NCBI RefSeq assembly: GCF_012222305.1
Contig: NZ_CP035730.1
Location: 1,178,001 to 1,242,000, forward strand
Reading direction: 5' to 3'
Length of the DNA: 64,000 bases
DNA from: Sulfolobus sp. S-194
GTDB taxonomy: Archaea > Thermoproteota > Thermoprotei_A > Sulfolobales > Sulfolobaceae
Numbering within the stretch: the first letter of the stretch is position 1; each line of letters opens with the position of its first letter. The translations under genes and the position numbers were made by a program. Positions 17,744 through 27,300 of this stretch are shown here, one piece after another. Under the pieces are notes generated by a model. That model did no database searches and was not told the origin of the DNA. It saw only the letters and a program-made list of their open reading frames with translations.

Positions 17744-18361
17744 TCATTTTTCTATTTTATAACATTCTTCAATTTCTTTATTTTTAATATAAATATCACA
17801 ATCTTTAAAACCAAACCAGACCTTAATCTCACCTTCTTTTTCAGTTATAACAATAGTGCTTGGCTCATCAAAATTTTCCTTAATCCATAACGCATATCTA
17901 CCATCCAAACTATCTAAATGGGCAACAAATTTAATCACTCCAAGTTCTTCAATAACCTTCATAAAAAGCGAAAATCGCGAAACCCATTTCTCAAGTTGGC
18001 TTATTGCTCTATCTCTGAAATCTTTATCTAATGCAAGATACTTATAATAGAACAGCTTAGGATTTATTATGGCCTCTAACACACTGATATCTTCCATGAA
18101 GTATACTTTGAGATTATACTTTTGTAAAAAGTATCTGAAAGTAGAAAGCCTATTTAAAAGTTCTTCAACCTTAGAAGCTTCGGGCAAATTAAACTTCAGA
18201 GAAACATAACTTGGTTCTATTTCCTCACATTTTCCACTCTTACACCTAGTCAAAATAAGCTGTAAATCCTTTGTATATTCAAAAATATAATATTCGTCAG
18301 AAGGAGTAGGAGAATTACAAGGAATTAAATAATCTCCTTTAACACAGTATATGTATTTCAT
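17744..18361 (-). CDS. Hypothetical soluble protein
   Basis: 205 aa, no signal peptide, alpha/beta composition. Four cysteines lie in the first half (YCVKGDYLIPCNSP and RCKSGKCEE) and two near the end (CDIYIKNKEIEECYK), but they are not spaced like a classical zinc finger. I do not recognise the family. It has a clean ATG start at 18361 and downstream T-rich DNA. Its neighbours are unrelated. Confidence 0.55.
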   Translation of the reverse strand: MKYIYCVKGDYLIPCNSPTPSDEYYIFEYTKDLQLILTRCKSGKCEEIEPSYVSLKFNLPEASKVEELLNRLSTFRYFLQKYNLKVYFMEDISVLEAIINPKLFYYKYLALDKDFRDRAISQLEKWVSRFSLFMKVIEELGVIKFVAHLDSLDGRYALWIKENFDEPSTIVITEKEGEIKVWFGFKDCDIYIKNKEIEECYKIEK

Positions 18362-18698
18362 TTATATTTACTCTCACTACCCATTTATAACTTCTACCTA
18401 ACTAGGTGAGCATTGTGATTTGAATATAAATTTATGATCAAGAAAAATCTATATTAGATTAGTTTTGTATCTCTTCTGATATAAAAATTCACGAAGTAGC
18501 AATCTATTTTCACTTAATATTAAAATTTCAAATATTTGTGATCATTTCAATAGCTTTTGATATCAAAATTATAGGAGGACTATTAATAAGATCTGTGTAT
18601 TCTCTAGCTATAGTTTAATCCCTGAATAATAATTGTGTAACTCTCGCAGTCATTTAAGCATAATGTAAAAAAATAAGATCAAATAGACAAAAATTATT
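18362..18698. other. Non-coding stretch
   Basis: AT-rich, short broken frames, no recognisable repeat or RNA. It must carry the promoter of the gene ending at 17744 near its left edge. Confidence 0.4.
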
Positions 18699-19010
18699 TT
18701 ATGTTAATTTCTTCATTAATTCATAGAAATTCTCATATGGATGTATTGGTGTAACTTCCACAGTAACAGAATGCCCAAGTTCCTTCATTATAGGTAATGT
18801 CTCTAAAATCTCATCTAACTCTTCATGGGAGTTTACATCTATTATTGCAACTACTTCCCTCTTTCCGCTTACCTTATAAAGTCCCTTGATTTTACCAGCT
18901 TTCACTGCAGATAACGCAGCTTCAGCTTCTCTTTTCCATATTTCCATTAACTGCTTTTGAGATACATTCTCTGGTTGCTTAACCTTAAACCAAAGCAGAA
19001 ATAACATCAT
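18699..19010 (-). CDS. Muconolactone isomerase-like (ferredoxin-fold) protein
   Basis: 103 aa with the muconolactone delta-isomerase fold: an N-terminal strand MMLFLLWFKVKQPENVS, helices with EIWKREAEAALSAVKAGKIK, then GKREVVAIIDVNSHEELDEI and the C-terminal PIHPYENFYELM. In bacteria MIase acts in catechol degradation, but archaeal relatives have no known substrate and no other ring-cleavage gene is in the window. The ATG at 19010 or the next one (three bases on) may be used. Its neighbour 19077-19430 lies in the same direction 66 bases upstream and could be co-transcribed. Confidence 0.7.
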   Translation of the reverse strand: MMLFLLWFKVKQPENVSQKQLMEIWKREAEAALSAVKAGKIKGLYKVSGKREVVAIIDVNSHEELDEILETLPIMKELGHSVTVEVTPIHPYENFYELMKKLT

Positions 19011-19076
19011 ATAATAAGTAAGTTTAGTTACTTATAAACTAATTAGGTAATAGCTTTAATTTATTTATTTTCACAT

Positions 19077-19430
19077 TTAATGATATAATTTTCCTCTTTC
19101 TATACCATATAGTACTGAGAAATTTGACAATATACCTAAGGCTAATATAAAATGAATGAGTGTAAGTACTGGGTTTCCGAAATCTATGAAAAGATACCCA
19201 AATATACTTGCAATTATTATTAACCCTATATTACCCATTAATATCCTTTTCTCTAAAGCAACTTTTACTCTTACATAACCGTAAACTGCTATTACGAGCA
19301 AAATAGCCGCCAATAGTGCATGAAGACCTAACAATTGAGGTAATACACCATAGAAAACCATTACATTACCTATCAGCAGCTGTAATATTGCTACTCCAGC
19401 ACCAATTAACCATAGTTGACTGTTCCTCAA
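19077..19430 (-). CDS. Four-helix membrane protein (CtaA/heme-protein-like half)
   Basis: 117 aa with four hydrophobic helices. Two histidines sit inside helices (LLGLHALLAAI and LTLIHFILALG), an arrangement seen in heme-binding helix bundles of the CtaA/COX15 and related families, of which this is half the usual size. That similarity is suggestive only. It may form one transcript with the MIase-like gene downstream. Confidence 0.5.
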   Translation of the reverse strand: MRNSQLWLIGAGVAILQLLIGNVMVFYGVLPQLLGLHALLAAILLVIAVYGYVRVKVALEKRILMGNIGLIIIASIFGYLFIDFGNPVLTLIHFILALGILSNFSVLYGIERGKLYH

Positions 19431-19810
19431 AATACTATCACCTTATGTCCTCGTCCCTTGCTTGATGTGAAGAAAGCCAGTGGTAAAATGACTTTTAACA
19501 TTAGTATTTTATTGCTAACTTAGCTTAAAAAATTAGTTTATAAAAATTTCTCGGTATAGAAATTAATGTCTTTAGGAATGTTAATGAAATATCTAATTAA
19601 GAGGTGCTATATGCTAACACCTCTAACGAACTTGAGTTACAAACGTAGGAGGAAAAGGTTACTATATATTAATTAGACTAATTATATATCATAATACTCG
19701 AACTGAAAAGCTTAAGATAATAGCTCTAGGTTTGATAAAAATCGAAACTAAACACGCAAAACAATAAAGCTTTTTATTACCTTCTACCGAGTCACTAACA
19801 ATGGGTAGTT
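19431..19810. other. Non-coding stretch
   Basis: AT-rich with no open frame of note. No repeat family of this window is present. It separates the minus-strand pair from the HEPN remnant. Confidence 0.4.
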
Positions 19811-20168
19811 ATGATAACATAATAGGTTATTGAGAAGAGCAGAAAAGTTTAGGAAAGATGCTATTAATGCTTATAATGAGGGATATTACGACATATCTTG
19901 CTTTTATGCAGAGCAAGCAGTATAACTTAGAATTAAAGCTTATATACTAAGGAATCTCGGATTCATACCTAGAATTCATGAAATAAGAGAATTGCTTTCA
20001 ATTATATACGAATATACACAAGACGAAAGGATAATGGAATTTATAAGCGAAAATAGAAATTTGTTAAAGGAATTAGAAGAGGGATATACAGAGACTAGGT
20101 ATGGTTCTATAGATTATACTGAAGAAGATGCTAAGGAGTGTTTAAATATATATGGAGAAACTATTTAA
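19811..20168 (+). pseudogene. HEPN-domain toxin pseudogene
   Basis: The frame ending at the TAA 20166-20168 reads RLLRRAEKFRKDAINAYNEG and then YYDISCFYAEQAV, a typical HEPN N-terminus. It is interrupted by TAA at 19923-19925 where a glutamine codon is expected (AEQAV, stop, LRIKAYIL). The likely original ATG (19811) is out of frame, and a base change or deletion separates it from the body. The C-terminal part (ETRYGSIDYTEEDAKEC) is otherwise preserved. It lies six bases before the MNT nucleotidyltransferase gene, the classic HEPN/MNT order. Confidence 0.75.
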
Positions 20169-20174
20169 CTTAAT

Positions 20175-20561
20175 ATGAAACTAGAGCCATACATTGAATT
20201 TGTTAAGGAAAAGATGAATATCCTTTCTAATTTCCCCTTAATATCTCCAGAAATATATGAGGCTATTAAAAAGGCCCTTGATGAATATAATGTTAAATCT
20301 GAAATATACTTTTTCGGTTCGATAATAGAAGGAAAATTCACCGTAATGAGCGATATTGATGTTGCGATTTTGGTCGATAAAGTTCCAGAAAAGAGAAAAG
20401 AGATCGTTAGAAGAGTTTTTGAATCACTTGAAAATAAAGGATTACCTTGGTGGTTACCACTAGAAATTCACTTCTTTACTCCCTCAATGTTTGATGCATT
20501 TAAGAAAGGGGGTGCTAATTTCACTAAAGCTGAAGATTATATTAAAAAGAGAAGAAGTTAG
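20175..20561 (+). CDS. MNT-type minimal nucleotidyltransferase (antitoxin)
   Basis: 128 aa. The nucleotidyltransferase motif is YFFGSIIEGKFTVMSDIDVA (GS, then DxD), about residues 45-64. In HEPN/MNT modules this protein neutralises the HEPN ribonuclease, by AMPylation in studied cases. The usual arginine after GS (GSRARG) is replaced by isoleucine-isoleucine-glutamate, so activity may be weak. Its partner HEPN gene upstream is interrupted, so this is an antitoxin left without its own toxin. The ATG is six bases after the HEPN stop. Confidence 0.8.
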   Translation: MKLEPYIEFVKEKMNILSNFPLISPEIYEAIKKALDEYNVKSEIYFFGSIIEGKFTVMSDIDVAILVDKVPEKRKEIVRRVFESLENKGLPWWLPLEIHFFTPSMFDAFKKGGANFTKAEDYIKKRRS

Positions 20562-20640
20562 TGTTTTTACGATATGTTGTCCAAGATACAAATAATTGAA
20601 TAAATTTATATTTGAGTATAAATATAATATTCATAAAAAC

Positions 20641-20767
20641 ATAGTGCCGCCATTGAGCCATTTATATTTCTATATTAAAATAAGACATACAAGAACTTTA
20701 TCTTAGTACTTACTCTTTCTGAAGATAAACCCTAATTAATAAATTTATATACTAGTGACTACACTAT
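20641..20767 (+). mobile_element. Family A MITE
   Basis: Runs from ATAGTGCCGCCATT to ACTACACTAT, with the conserved interior TTTATATTTCTATATT and ACTTTATCTTAGTA. Same orientation as 36347-36474 and 2339-2446. No coding capacity. Confidence 0.8.
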
Positions 20768-20982
20768 GCAAAAATTGAACAACCATTACATACATACTAT
20801 ATAATTATACATTAAATTATATATAAAAGAGCTATATAAAATATGTAATAATATAATTAAAAGTAATTGCACAAGTTTGAAGCAAAACATCAAACCTCAC
20901 AACTAAACAAGGAACTATCACGCTCCCTCAACCCAACAAGTTCAAGGGAGAATAACCAAGACCTTCGTCCTTATCCTCGTTT
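20768..20982. other. Non-coding; possible transposase relic
   Basis: Mostly AT-rich, but 20867-20980 is A/C-rich like the 5' half of Sulfolobales transposase genes and reads KFEAKHQTSQLNKELSRSLN in one frame. It is too short to assign to an IS family. Confidence 0.25.
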
Positions 20983-21157
20983 AACATTTATCGGAAAATC
21001 CTTGCAATGAATAATTATTTCAAAAGATATTATGGATATTTATACTATATTTCATCTCAAAGAGAGTAAATTTATCAGTATTAGATGAAAATTTTATACA
21101 ATAAAATTGTATTTGTTTAAAAACTATTTCAACGTAGGATTTTTACTTAAAATGCTA
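20983..21157 (-). mobile_element. Family B MITE (left of the surface-protein gene)
   Basis: Begins AACATTTATCGGAAAATCC and ends GGATTTTTACTTAAAATGCTA. By eye it is about 90% identical to the copy at 23697-23872, which lies in the same orientation on the other side of the 771-aa surface-protein gene, so the gene is bracketed by direct repeats. Confidence 0.8.
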
Positions 21158-21203
21158 TAAAGAAACTTTATATATTAGGTTACTATATATAGTCTGAAAA
21201 CTT

Positions 21204-23519
21204 ATGAAAAATATAAAAAGTTTGGTAGTTCTGCTAGCACTTACTTTATTATTTCTCGAACTTACTATTAATTTACAAACCTCTTCTCAGACCTCAAACT
21301 ATACCATACCTATACCTTACCCCTTTAAGATAATAACCGTTGTCCCTTACGATAACGGCTTCCTCATAGCGGGTTACAGGATTACTGGAGTGTCTGGAAT
21401 ATCAATCCCCGGTTCTTCCTACAGCATCAACTTAACGGCTGATTTGAACGTAAGCCTTTATTACACAAATTTCTCTATTTATAGATTACTGTTCACTAAG
21501 GAATTAAACGATGTAATATATATAGGCAATTCCCCCTTCTACTCGTTTAATATTCAATTGCAACAGTTTAACTCAAGTGTAGGATTTTTATTAATGTGGC
21601 CATCACTGTATAACTTAAGTGGTACGTATACAGTGGCCGATAACGTCTGCGATTACTTAGTTAAAGGACTAAGTTTAACTAATCACTTCTATCAATCTAG
21701 AATAATGTATACTGTACATTTAACGAGTCCAACTCAAGTGCTTCAGTACGAACCACAAATCTTGCAGAACTCTGTGTTTTTTGCCTCTGAAACACAAATA
21801 GGGAATACCACATTCATTAGTTTGTCTTATTCACAATATTATAAAAATCGTTCGGTACTAATAGACGATGTTAGTGTAATCTCGGAAAACTACGGAGCTT
21901 CAGTGAACGAACTCGTTGGGATAACAAACGGTAATATAGTATATAACCTGACTTTATTAAACTCGTCTTCATCAGGACTAATACCTTCTAATATCACGGA
22001 CAACGTGCTATATGTCCTAGAAATCAGTTCTAGTGACTTAGTAATACCTTCGGGTTCTTCCCCCTCTTCTCAAGGCCTGGTAAATCAGATCTTCGAAGAT
22101 AATGTCACCTTAGTTAAGGTTTTGAAAGATGAAGTAAGCCCGGTGAACACGAGGCTAATTTACATCCCGCCAACACCAACTCCTCCTAATATTATATGCT
22201 TATTTGCCAACAATAACCTTTCTTACAACGCTTCTTATGTATACGCCGTTAACTACTCCTTTACTGCCACAGATAAGGGCTTTAAGTTAAACTCTGTATA
22301 TGCGGTGTCTGGAAACAATGAGGAATTCCCCTTACCTGTGATCCCCTCTTACGCCGTAAGTAGCGGTCCCTATACATATTTTTACGCATCAGTTAACGGA
22401 ACGGACTACGTTTACAGTATCAGAAATGGGGAAGCAAAAATCGTCTCTTCGGGTAGAAATATAACAGTCATAGGTAATATAGAGTTTGGCTACTTCCTCG
22501 ATATACTGTACCATAACGGTACTGATGAAGTAGTTTATAATGACGGTAGGACGCTTTATTATACCTACAGTTTCAGTCCTAACTTGACCTCCCCGAGCTC
22601 CCTTAATGTGTTTAGATCTGCTTATTCCGGATTAGTCTGCGATTACTATTCCTCTAACGACAGTGTAAAGGTCATACTTTTCTCCATCTCTGGTCTACCT
22701 TACTCAATAGTCTACTTAAGTGACAAAGCGGATAACGTTTTAAACGGTAGTACGATATATAGTTTTCAAGAAACAGAAGAGGGTTTGCAAATAACTGAAA
22801 TACCCATAATGCATAACGTGAAAGTGGAATTACCTAGCGGGTTCTCGTTAAAAGTTCTTCTCGAGTCATCTAACGGTATACCTTTAAGTGGTGTGATTTA
22901 CGTTAACGGGATGGAGATTAATGTGGGGACTAACGGTTATGTCCTCTCAGGATTACCGAGTGGTAGTCTGTCAATTACCGCCGAAGCTAATGGGTACTTG
23001 CCCAACTTAACAACAGTGAAGATAAGCTCTAACGGTACCTTGATCATATATTTAAAACCGATAACTTTCCAAATTTACTTAGGAGGGAGAGAAATAAACG
23101 GTACCCAGATATCACAAGGGGTCTTCACTTTCACGGCCGAAGAAGGACAGCAAATAAACATAATACTAGACGTAAATAATCTTACGGCATACCTCAATGG
23201 TACTCCCCTCTCGGTTAGTAGAACGGTGTTAGGATATGAGGTTAGCGTTAACCTCACAAAACCTGGAACTTATAACTTGACCCTAGCATACGATGACCCA
23301 GAGGTCACTTTTATAATCTCAGTAACACAACACGTAACTACCTTACCCCCCACTTCATCTACCACTACTCCCCAAACCAGAACTTCGATGAGCAGCTCAG
23401 TAATTGCTCCCACTCCTTCTACTTCCTCCTCAAGGTCTTTCCCTCTCCTCATGGTCTTTATAATCGTGGTAATCATTGCCATCATAGCCCTTGTAGCCAT
23501 GATTTTGCTGAGAAGATGA
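21204..23519 (+). CDS. Large cell-surface protein with C-terminal membrane anchor
   Basis: 771 aa: an N-terminal signal peptide or anchor (residues 6-24), a long beta-rich ectodomain with dozens of N-glycosylation sequons, a carboxypeptidase-regulatory-like beta-sandwich near residues 545-615 (LSGVIYVNGMEINVGTNGYV), a Ser/Thr/Pro stalk (PPTSSTTTPQTRTS) and a C-terminal membrane helix followed by RR. It therefore sits outside on the pseudoperiplasmic face. No enzyme motif is seen. Codon use is richer in G and C than that of most neighbours and the gene is bracketed by family B MITEs, both signs that it may have arrived by transfer. It could be an S-layer-associated or adhesion protein. Confidence 0.75.
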   Translation: MKNIKSLVVLLALTLLFLELTINLQTSSQTSNYTIPIPYPFKIITVVPYDNGFLIAGYRITGVSGISIPGSSYSINLTADLNVSLYYTNFSIYRLLFTKELNDVIYIGNSPFYSFNIQLQQFNSSVGFLLMWPSLYNLSGTYTVADNVCDYLVKGLSLTNHFYQSRIMYTVHLTSPTQVLQYEPQILQNSVFFASETQIGNTTFISLSYSQYYKNRSVLIDDVSVISENYGASVNELVGITNGNIVYNLTLLNSSSSGLIPSNITDNVLYVLEISSSDLVIPSGSSPSSQGLVNQIFEDNVTLVKVLKDEVSPVNTRLIYIPPTPTPPNIICLFANNNLSYNASYVYAVNYSFTATDKGFKLNSVYAVSGNNEEFPLPVIPSYAVSSGPYTYFYASVNGTDYVYSIRNGEAKIVSSGRNITVIGNIEFGYFLDILYHNGTDEVVYNDGRTLYYTYSFSPNLTSPSSLNVFRSAYSGLVCDYYSSNDSVKVILFSISGLPYSIVYLSDKADNVLNGSTIYSFQETEEGLQITEIPIMHNVKVELPSGFSLKVLLESSNGIPLSGVIYVNGMEINVGTNGYVLSGLPSGSLSITAEANGYLPNLTTVKISSNGTLIIYLKPITFQIYLGGREINGTQISQGVFTFTAEEGQQINIILDVNNLTAYLNGTPLSVSRTVLGYEVSVNLTKPGTYNLTLAYDDPEVTFIISVTQHVTTLPPTSSTTTPQTRTSMSSSVIAPTPSTSSSRSFPLLMVFIIVVIIAIIALVAMILLRR

Positions 23520-23579
23520 TAAGGAGGAAGATAATATTTTAAAGTTAAAAATTACTTTTTTCGAAATTTTCTTAATTAT

Positions 23580-23696
23580 ACGAGTGTGTCCTATATAGGT
23601 GTTTCTAAGATCCTGTTTTTAGGAGCTACTGGAATAAAAACTTTTCCTTGAAAATCGAGTAGCACTTGTCGGTAGACCCCAAAATCATTTTACAAA
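23580..23696. mobile_element. Insertion-sequence end fragments
   Basis: Two relics. GTGTCCTATATAGG (about 23586-23599) is the reverse complement of the stretch at the right edge of the IS110-like element (58254-58268). CGGTAGACCCCAAAATCATT (from 23670) repeats the left end of the ISH3-like element at 44201. The second fragment abuts the family B MITE. Neither has coding sequence left. Confidence 0.5.
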
Positions 23697-23872
23697 TAGC
23701 GTTTATCGGAAAATCCTTGTAGTGAATAATTATTCCAAAAGATATCATAGATATTTATACTATATTTCATCTTAAAGAGAACAAATTTATCAGTATTAGA
23801 TGAAAATTTTATACAATAGAATCGTATTTATTTAAAAACCATTTCAACGTAAGATTTTTACATAAAATGCTA
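23697..23872 (-). mobile_element. Family B MITE (right of the surface-protein gene)
   Basis: Runs from TAGCGTTTATCGGAAAATCC to GATTTTTACATAAAATGCTA, an imperfect terminal inverted repeat. It pairs with 20983-21157 as a direct repeat. From 23873 to 24230 no real gene is seen; the open frame at 23890-24123 lacks protein-like features. Confidence 0.8.
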
Positions 23873-24336
23873 ACATTTCTTTAGCTTCTTTGTATGCTAA
23901 ACGCAAAATACAATATATCATTCCTTTATGGAGAACTACTTTACAAAGAGAAGCAATGCACTCAGCACACCCTGAACTAACCATTATTTCACCTTTCACT
24001 CAATTAGTGGTTTACGAGTTGACCTTTCATATTATAATCAATCATAATCCTCATACACCTATACATGCTTGTATTACTGTCTCTCACTACGATATGATGA
24101 ATTTCATTGAATATAGCCTTTAACGCAAATCCAAGAAATATTGTAAATTGAAAGTGAAATTATGAATACTTATACAAAAAACACAACATACATAATATCA
24201 TTTATTTATAAACTAGAAATCTAAAAAATAAAGGGGGTCTGAAATTTCTGTAGATCTATTTTCCGATTACAATAATGACTTTATAAATAATAAGGCTAAT
24301 CCAATCATAAACGATGCCCATAATAAAAAAGACCCG

Positions 24337-27300
24337 GTGGAGTGTTACGTTATAGGCCCACCGCAAGCTGGGAAAACTCGGTTCCAAGACTACTTAAAGG
24401 ATAAGTGTATCAGCATTAAAGAGCAAATACTAGGATATACGAAAACTACTATACCACAAACTCAAGGAGCAAGCTTATTAGACTCGCTAGTCAGAGTATT
24501 TTATGCCCTATTTCCCCGAATTAAAGGCTTTCTTGAGAGTGAGAAAAAGGACCTAAATAAACTCACAAATTTCAGCAAGCACGAACTAGAACTAATAGGA
24601 GATTACCTTAAGCAACTGAAAAGAGTTCCGAAGGGTATGATGGATTACCTTGACGAATTGGGAGAAAACCACGCCATAATAGTCTACCACATACCTTGGG
24701 ATGTAAAAGAAAACCAAAACCAAGACGTTAACGAAGTCATAAAGATGATTACGATGTACTTCAACAAAGAACACGGATATTCACAGATTAAGTGGTTAGG
24801 CAAGGAATACATTCCACCTGGACTGATAAGTGAGGTAATTAGAAGGGCTAGGGAGGAGCGTTGTAGTAATATTAAGGATTGCAACGCTGTAAGGGAGTTC
24901 GTCAAAAGCCAAGCCAAAGCCTATCATGAGATCCTAAAAATATTGGTGGGTGAGAGGGATCTGGAATATGAGGGCGTATTGGGCTTAAGTATCATTAAGT
25001 CCAAAGATTCGGTTCATGAGTTTTTAAGTAATTTGATAGGGACGGTAATTCTGGCAGTTACGCCGATTATAGTCTCCGTAATCGCATCAGCTATAGTCTT
25101 AACAATGTTCCAGATGCTAGCAGAGGAGCGTAAGGAAGGAATTACGAACAAAGTTATAAGGTTGAAGGAGAATTGGGAAAAGTTAAGTGAAACACTGAAG
25201 GAGATAATAGCATGGAAGGTTGCTATACAGTTCGGTGTGGATCCCAAGGACGTTAAGGATGCGATCAATTACATAACGGGCTTAGACATTGATAAGATTA
25301 AGAGTTCACTCAAAGGACTTGAGAAAAAAATTGAGCTCATCGAACAACAGCTTAAGGACTTTAAGATTTATAAGCTTAAAGATATAGAAGATGGTTTATT
25401 ATACGCTAACGTTAAGCTAGTTGATAATTATCTAAGTATAATCTCAGAGACTTACGATGAGGTAAAGGTTAGTATCGTGGAAACCGGGAAATTTGATGAG
25501 TATTCAAAGAAGTTAATCGAGGAGTTAAGAAAGGGTTTAGTAGTAATTAAGGGTCCTAAGGGTGTAGGTAAGTCCACTTTAGCGGTTTATATAATTTGGA
25601 ACTTGTTAAAGGACGAGTACGGCGGTGTTATCAAGGTATACGATCTCGCTGACAGTAACTCCAAAGATAAACTCGAAAACTTTCTGGAAGTATACAAAAG
25701 GAATTATCTCAAATATTTCGGCAAACTTATTATACTCTATGATCCTTTATCCACAGAAGTCTATAAATCACCTAGCGTCAGGGCTAATGTAAGCAGAGTT
25801 AATGATACTGTTAAACAGCTAATCGATCTTGTAAATAATTTAACCGAGTATAACATGTCAATGCTCATTGTAATACCAGAAGATTTGTACAACACGATAG
25901 ATCCGAACGTTAAGGAGAGGCTAGAGACTAATATAGTCAATGTTAATTTAGACGACCTGGCTTTCCTCTCGGAAATAATTAGAAGTTACGCGGGGAAAAA
26001 CGTGGACAAAATAAATAGCGTGGAGGACTTAGCGAGGGAGGTGGCTAAGTACAAAGATGGATATGCTCTGATAGCCAGGCTAGTGGGAGAATGGATAAGA
26101 TGGAAGGGAGATAGGATAGACTTTATAGTAGAACAAGCTAGGAAATTCAGTGATAAGAGTGCCTTAAGCTTCATCACTAGTTACGTCGAAGATATGTTAG
26201 GTTTAATAGCTAGGAGTGACGCTACCAAGAAGAAATTACTAAAAGCCTATGGATCTATTCAAGAACTCAGAATAAAGTATGGTGTAGGTATGGGAGAATA
26301 CTGGATTCCACCAGAGCTATTAAGTCACATGATGCAGTTAGTGGGAATTAATGATGATATGATAGACTTTAACTATAAATGGTTAGCGTTAATTCATGAG
26401 GATCTAATAGAAGAAGCTATAAGAGAAGTAGTAGTGCCAGATGAGAATAGTGTAAGAAGATTATTATCTAAACTATATGAGAGGATTATACACGGGGATG
26501 AAAACAGTGAAAAGTTATTTAAAGAGAGTTGCTGGCACAAATTTGCTTTAATATTGGGTAGTGCTCTGACACACCAACCATTAGAAAAGATTAGTAAGGT
26601 TTTTCCCAGAATCGACTCTGATAAGACTTGCGATATAGATAACTATCTACTAGTAAATGATAGGCTTACAAGCTTTACGACAGAACTAATGGACAAAATA
26701 ATCACTAATGGAAATATCTCTGAGTTATTCGGCAATAAGTATAAAGACATGATCAATGAAATCAGAACACTCCTTGAACGATGGAAGGATCAAGAGGCTG
26801 AACTTTGGGAGAGAGTGTACGCCCTTGGCCTTTCAATTCTTATAGCTAAGGTTTCTGAAAAGAAGAAAATAGAGAAGGAGGATGCTGAAATCACGTTAAG
26901 GGCTGCTTCCTATGCCACGAGAGTAATACTTAGAGATGCTATGAAGACTCTAAATCTCTTAAAGCCTTTAAGTAAAATATCACCGGGATCATGGATTCCT
27001 TTCATAAGTTATGGTGTGATGATTCTTCCCGTGGAGCAATACCCCGATCTAGGCGAGTGGGAGTGGAAAAGTTTAGAGGAATTGAGCAAAGATATCAGAG
27101 ATGACTGGGAAATAGCGCACTTAATTCGTGCATATGCGGGACTAGTTAAATCATATGACGACGCTGTGTGTAAGGCCTTTATGCTGCTAGATAAGATCAA
27201 AGATCATAGTATGAAGACTATAGCGATGGTTTACCTATACAACTACTCCATTTATTATGGTCTTTCACCGTGCAATAAAGGAGATTGGGAAAAGATGCTT

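Noticed and set aside
23890-24123. 77-aa open frame before the large NTPase
   Set aside because: No protein-like features, composition of intergenic DNA, no start signal, and it lies between a MITE and a strong ribosome-binding site for another gene.
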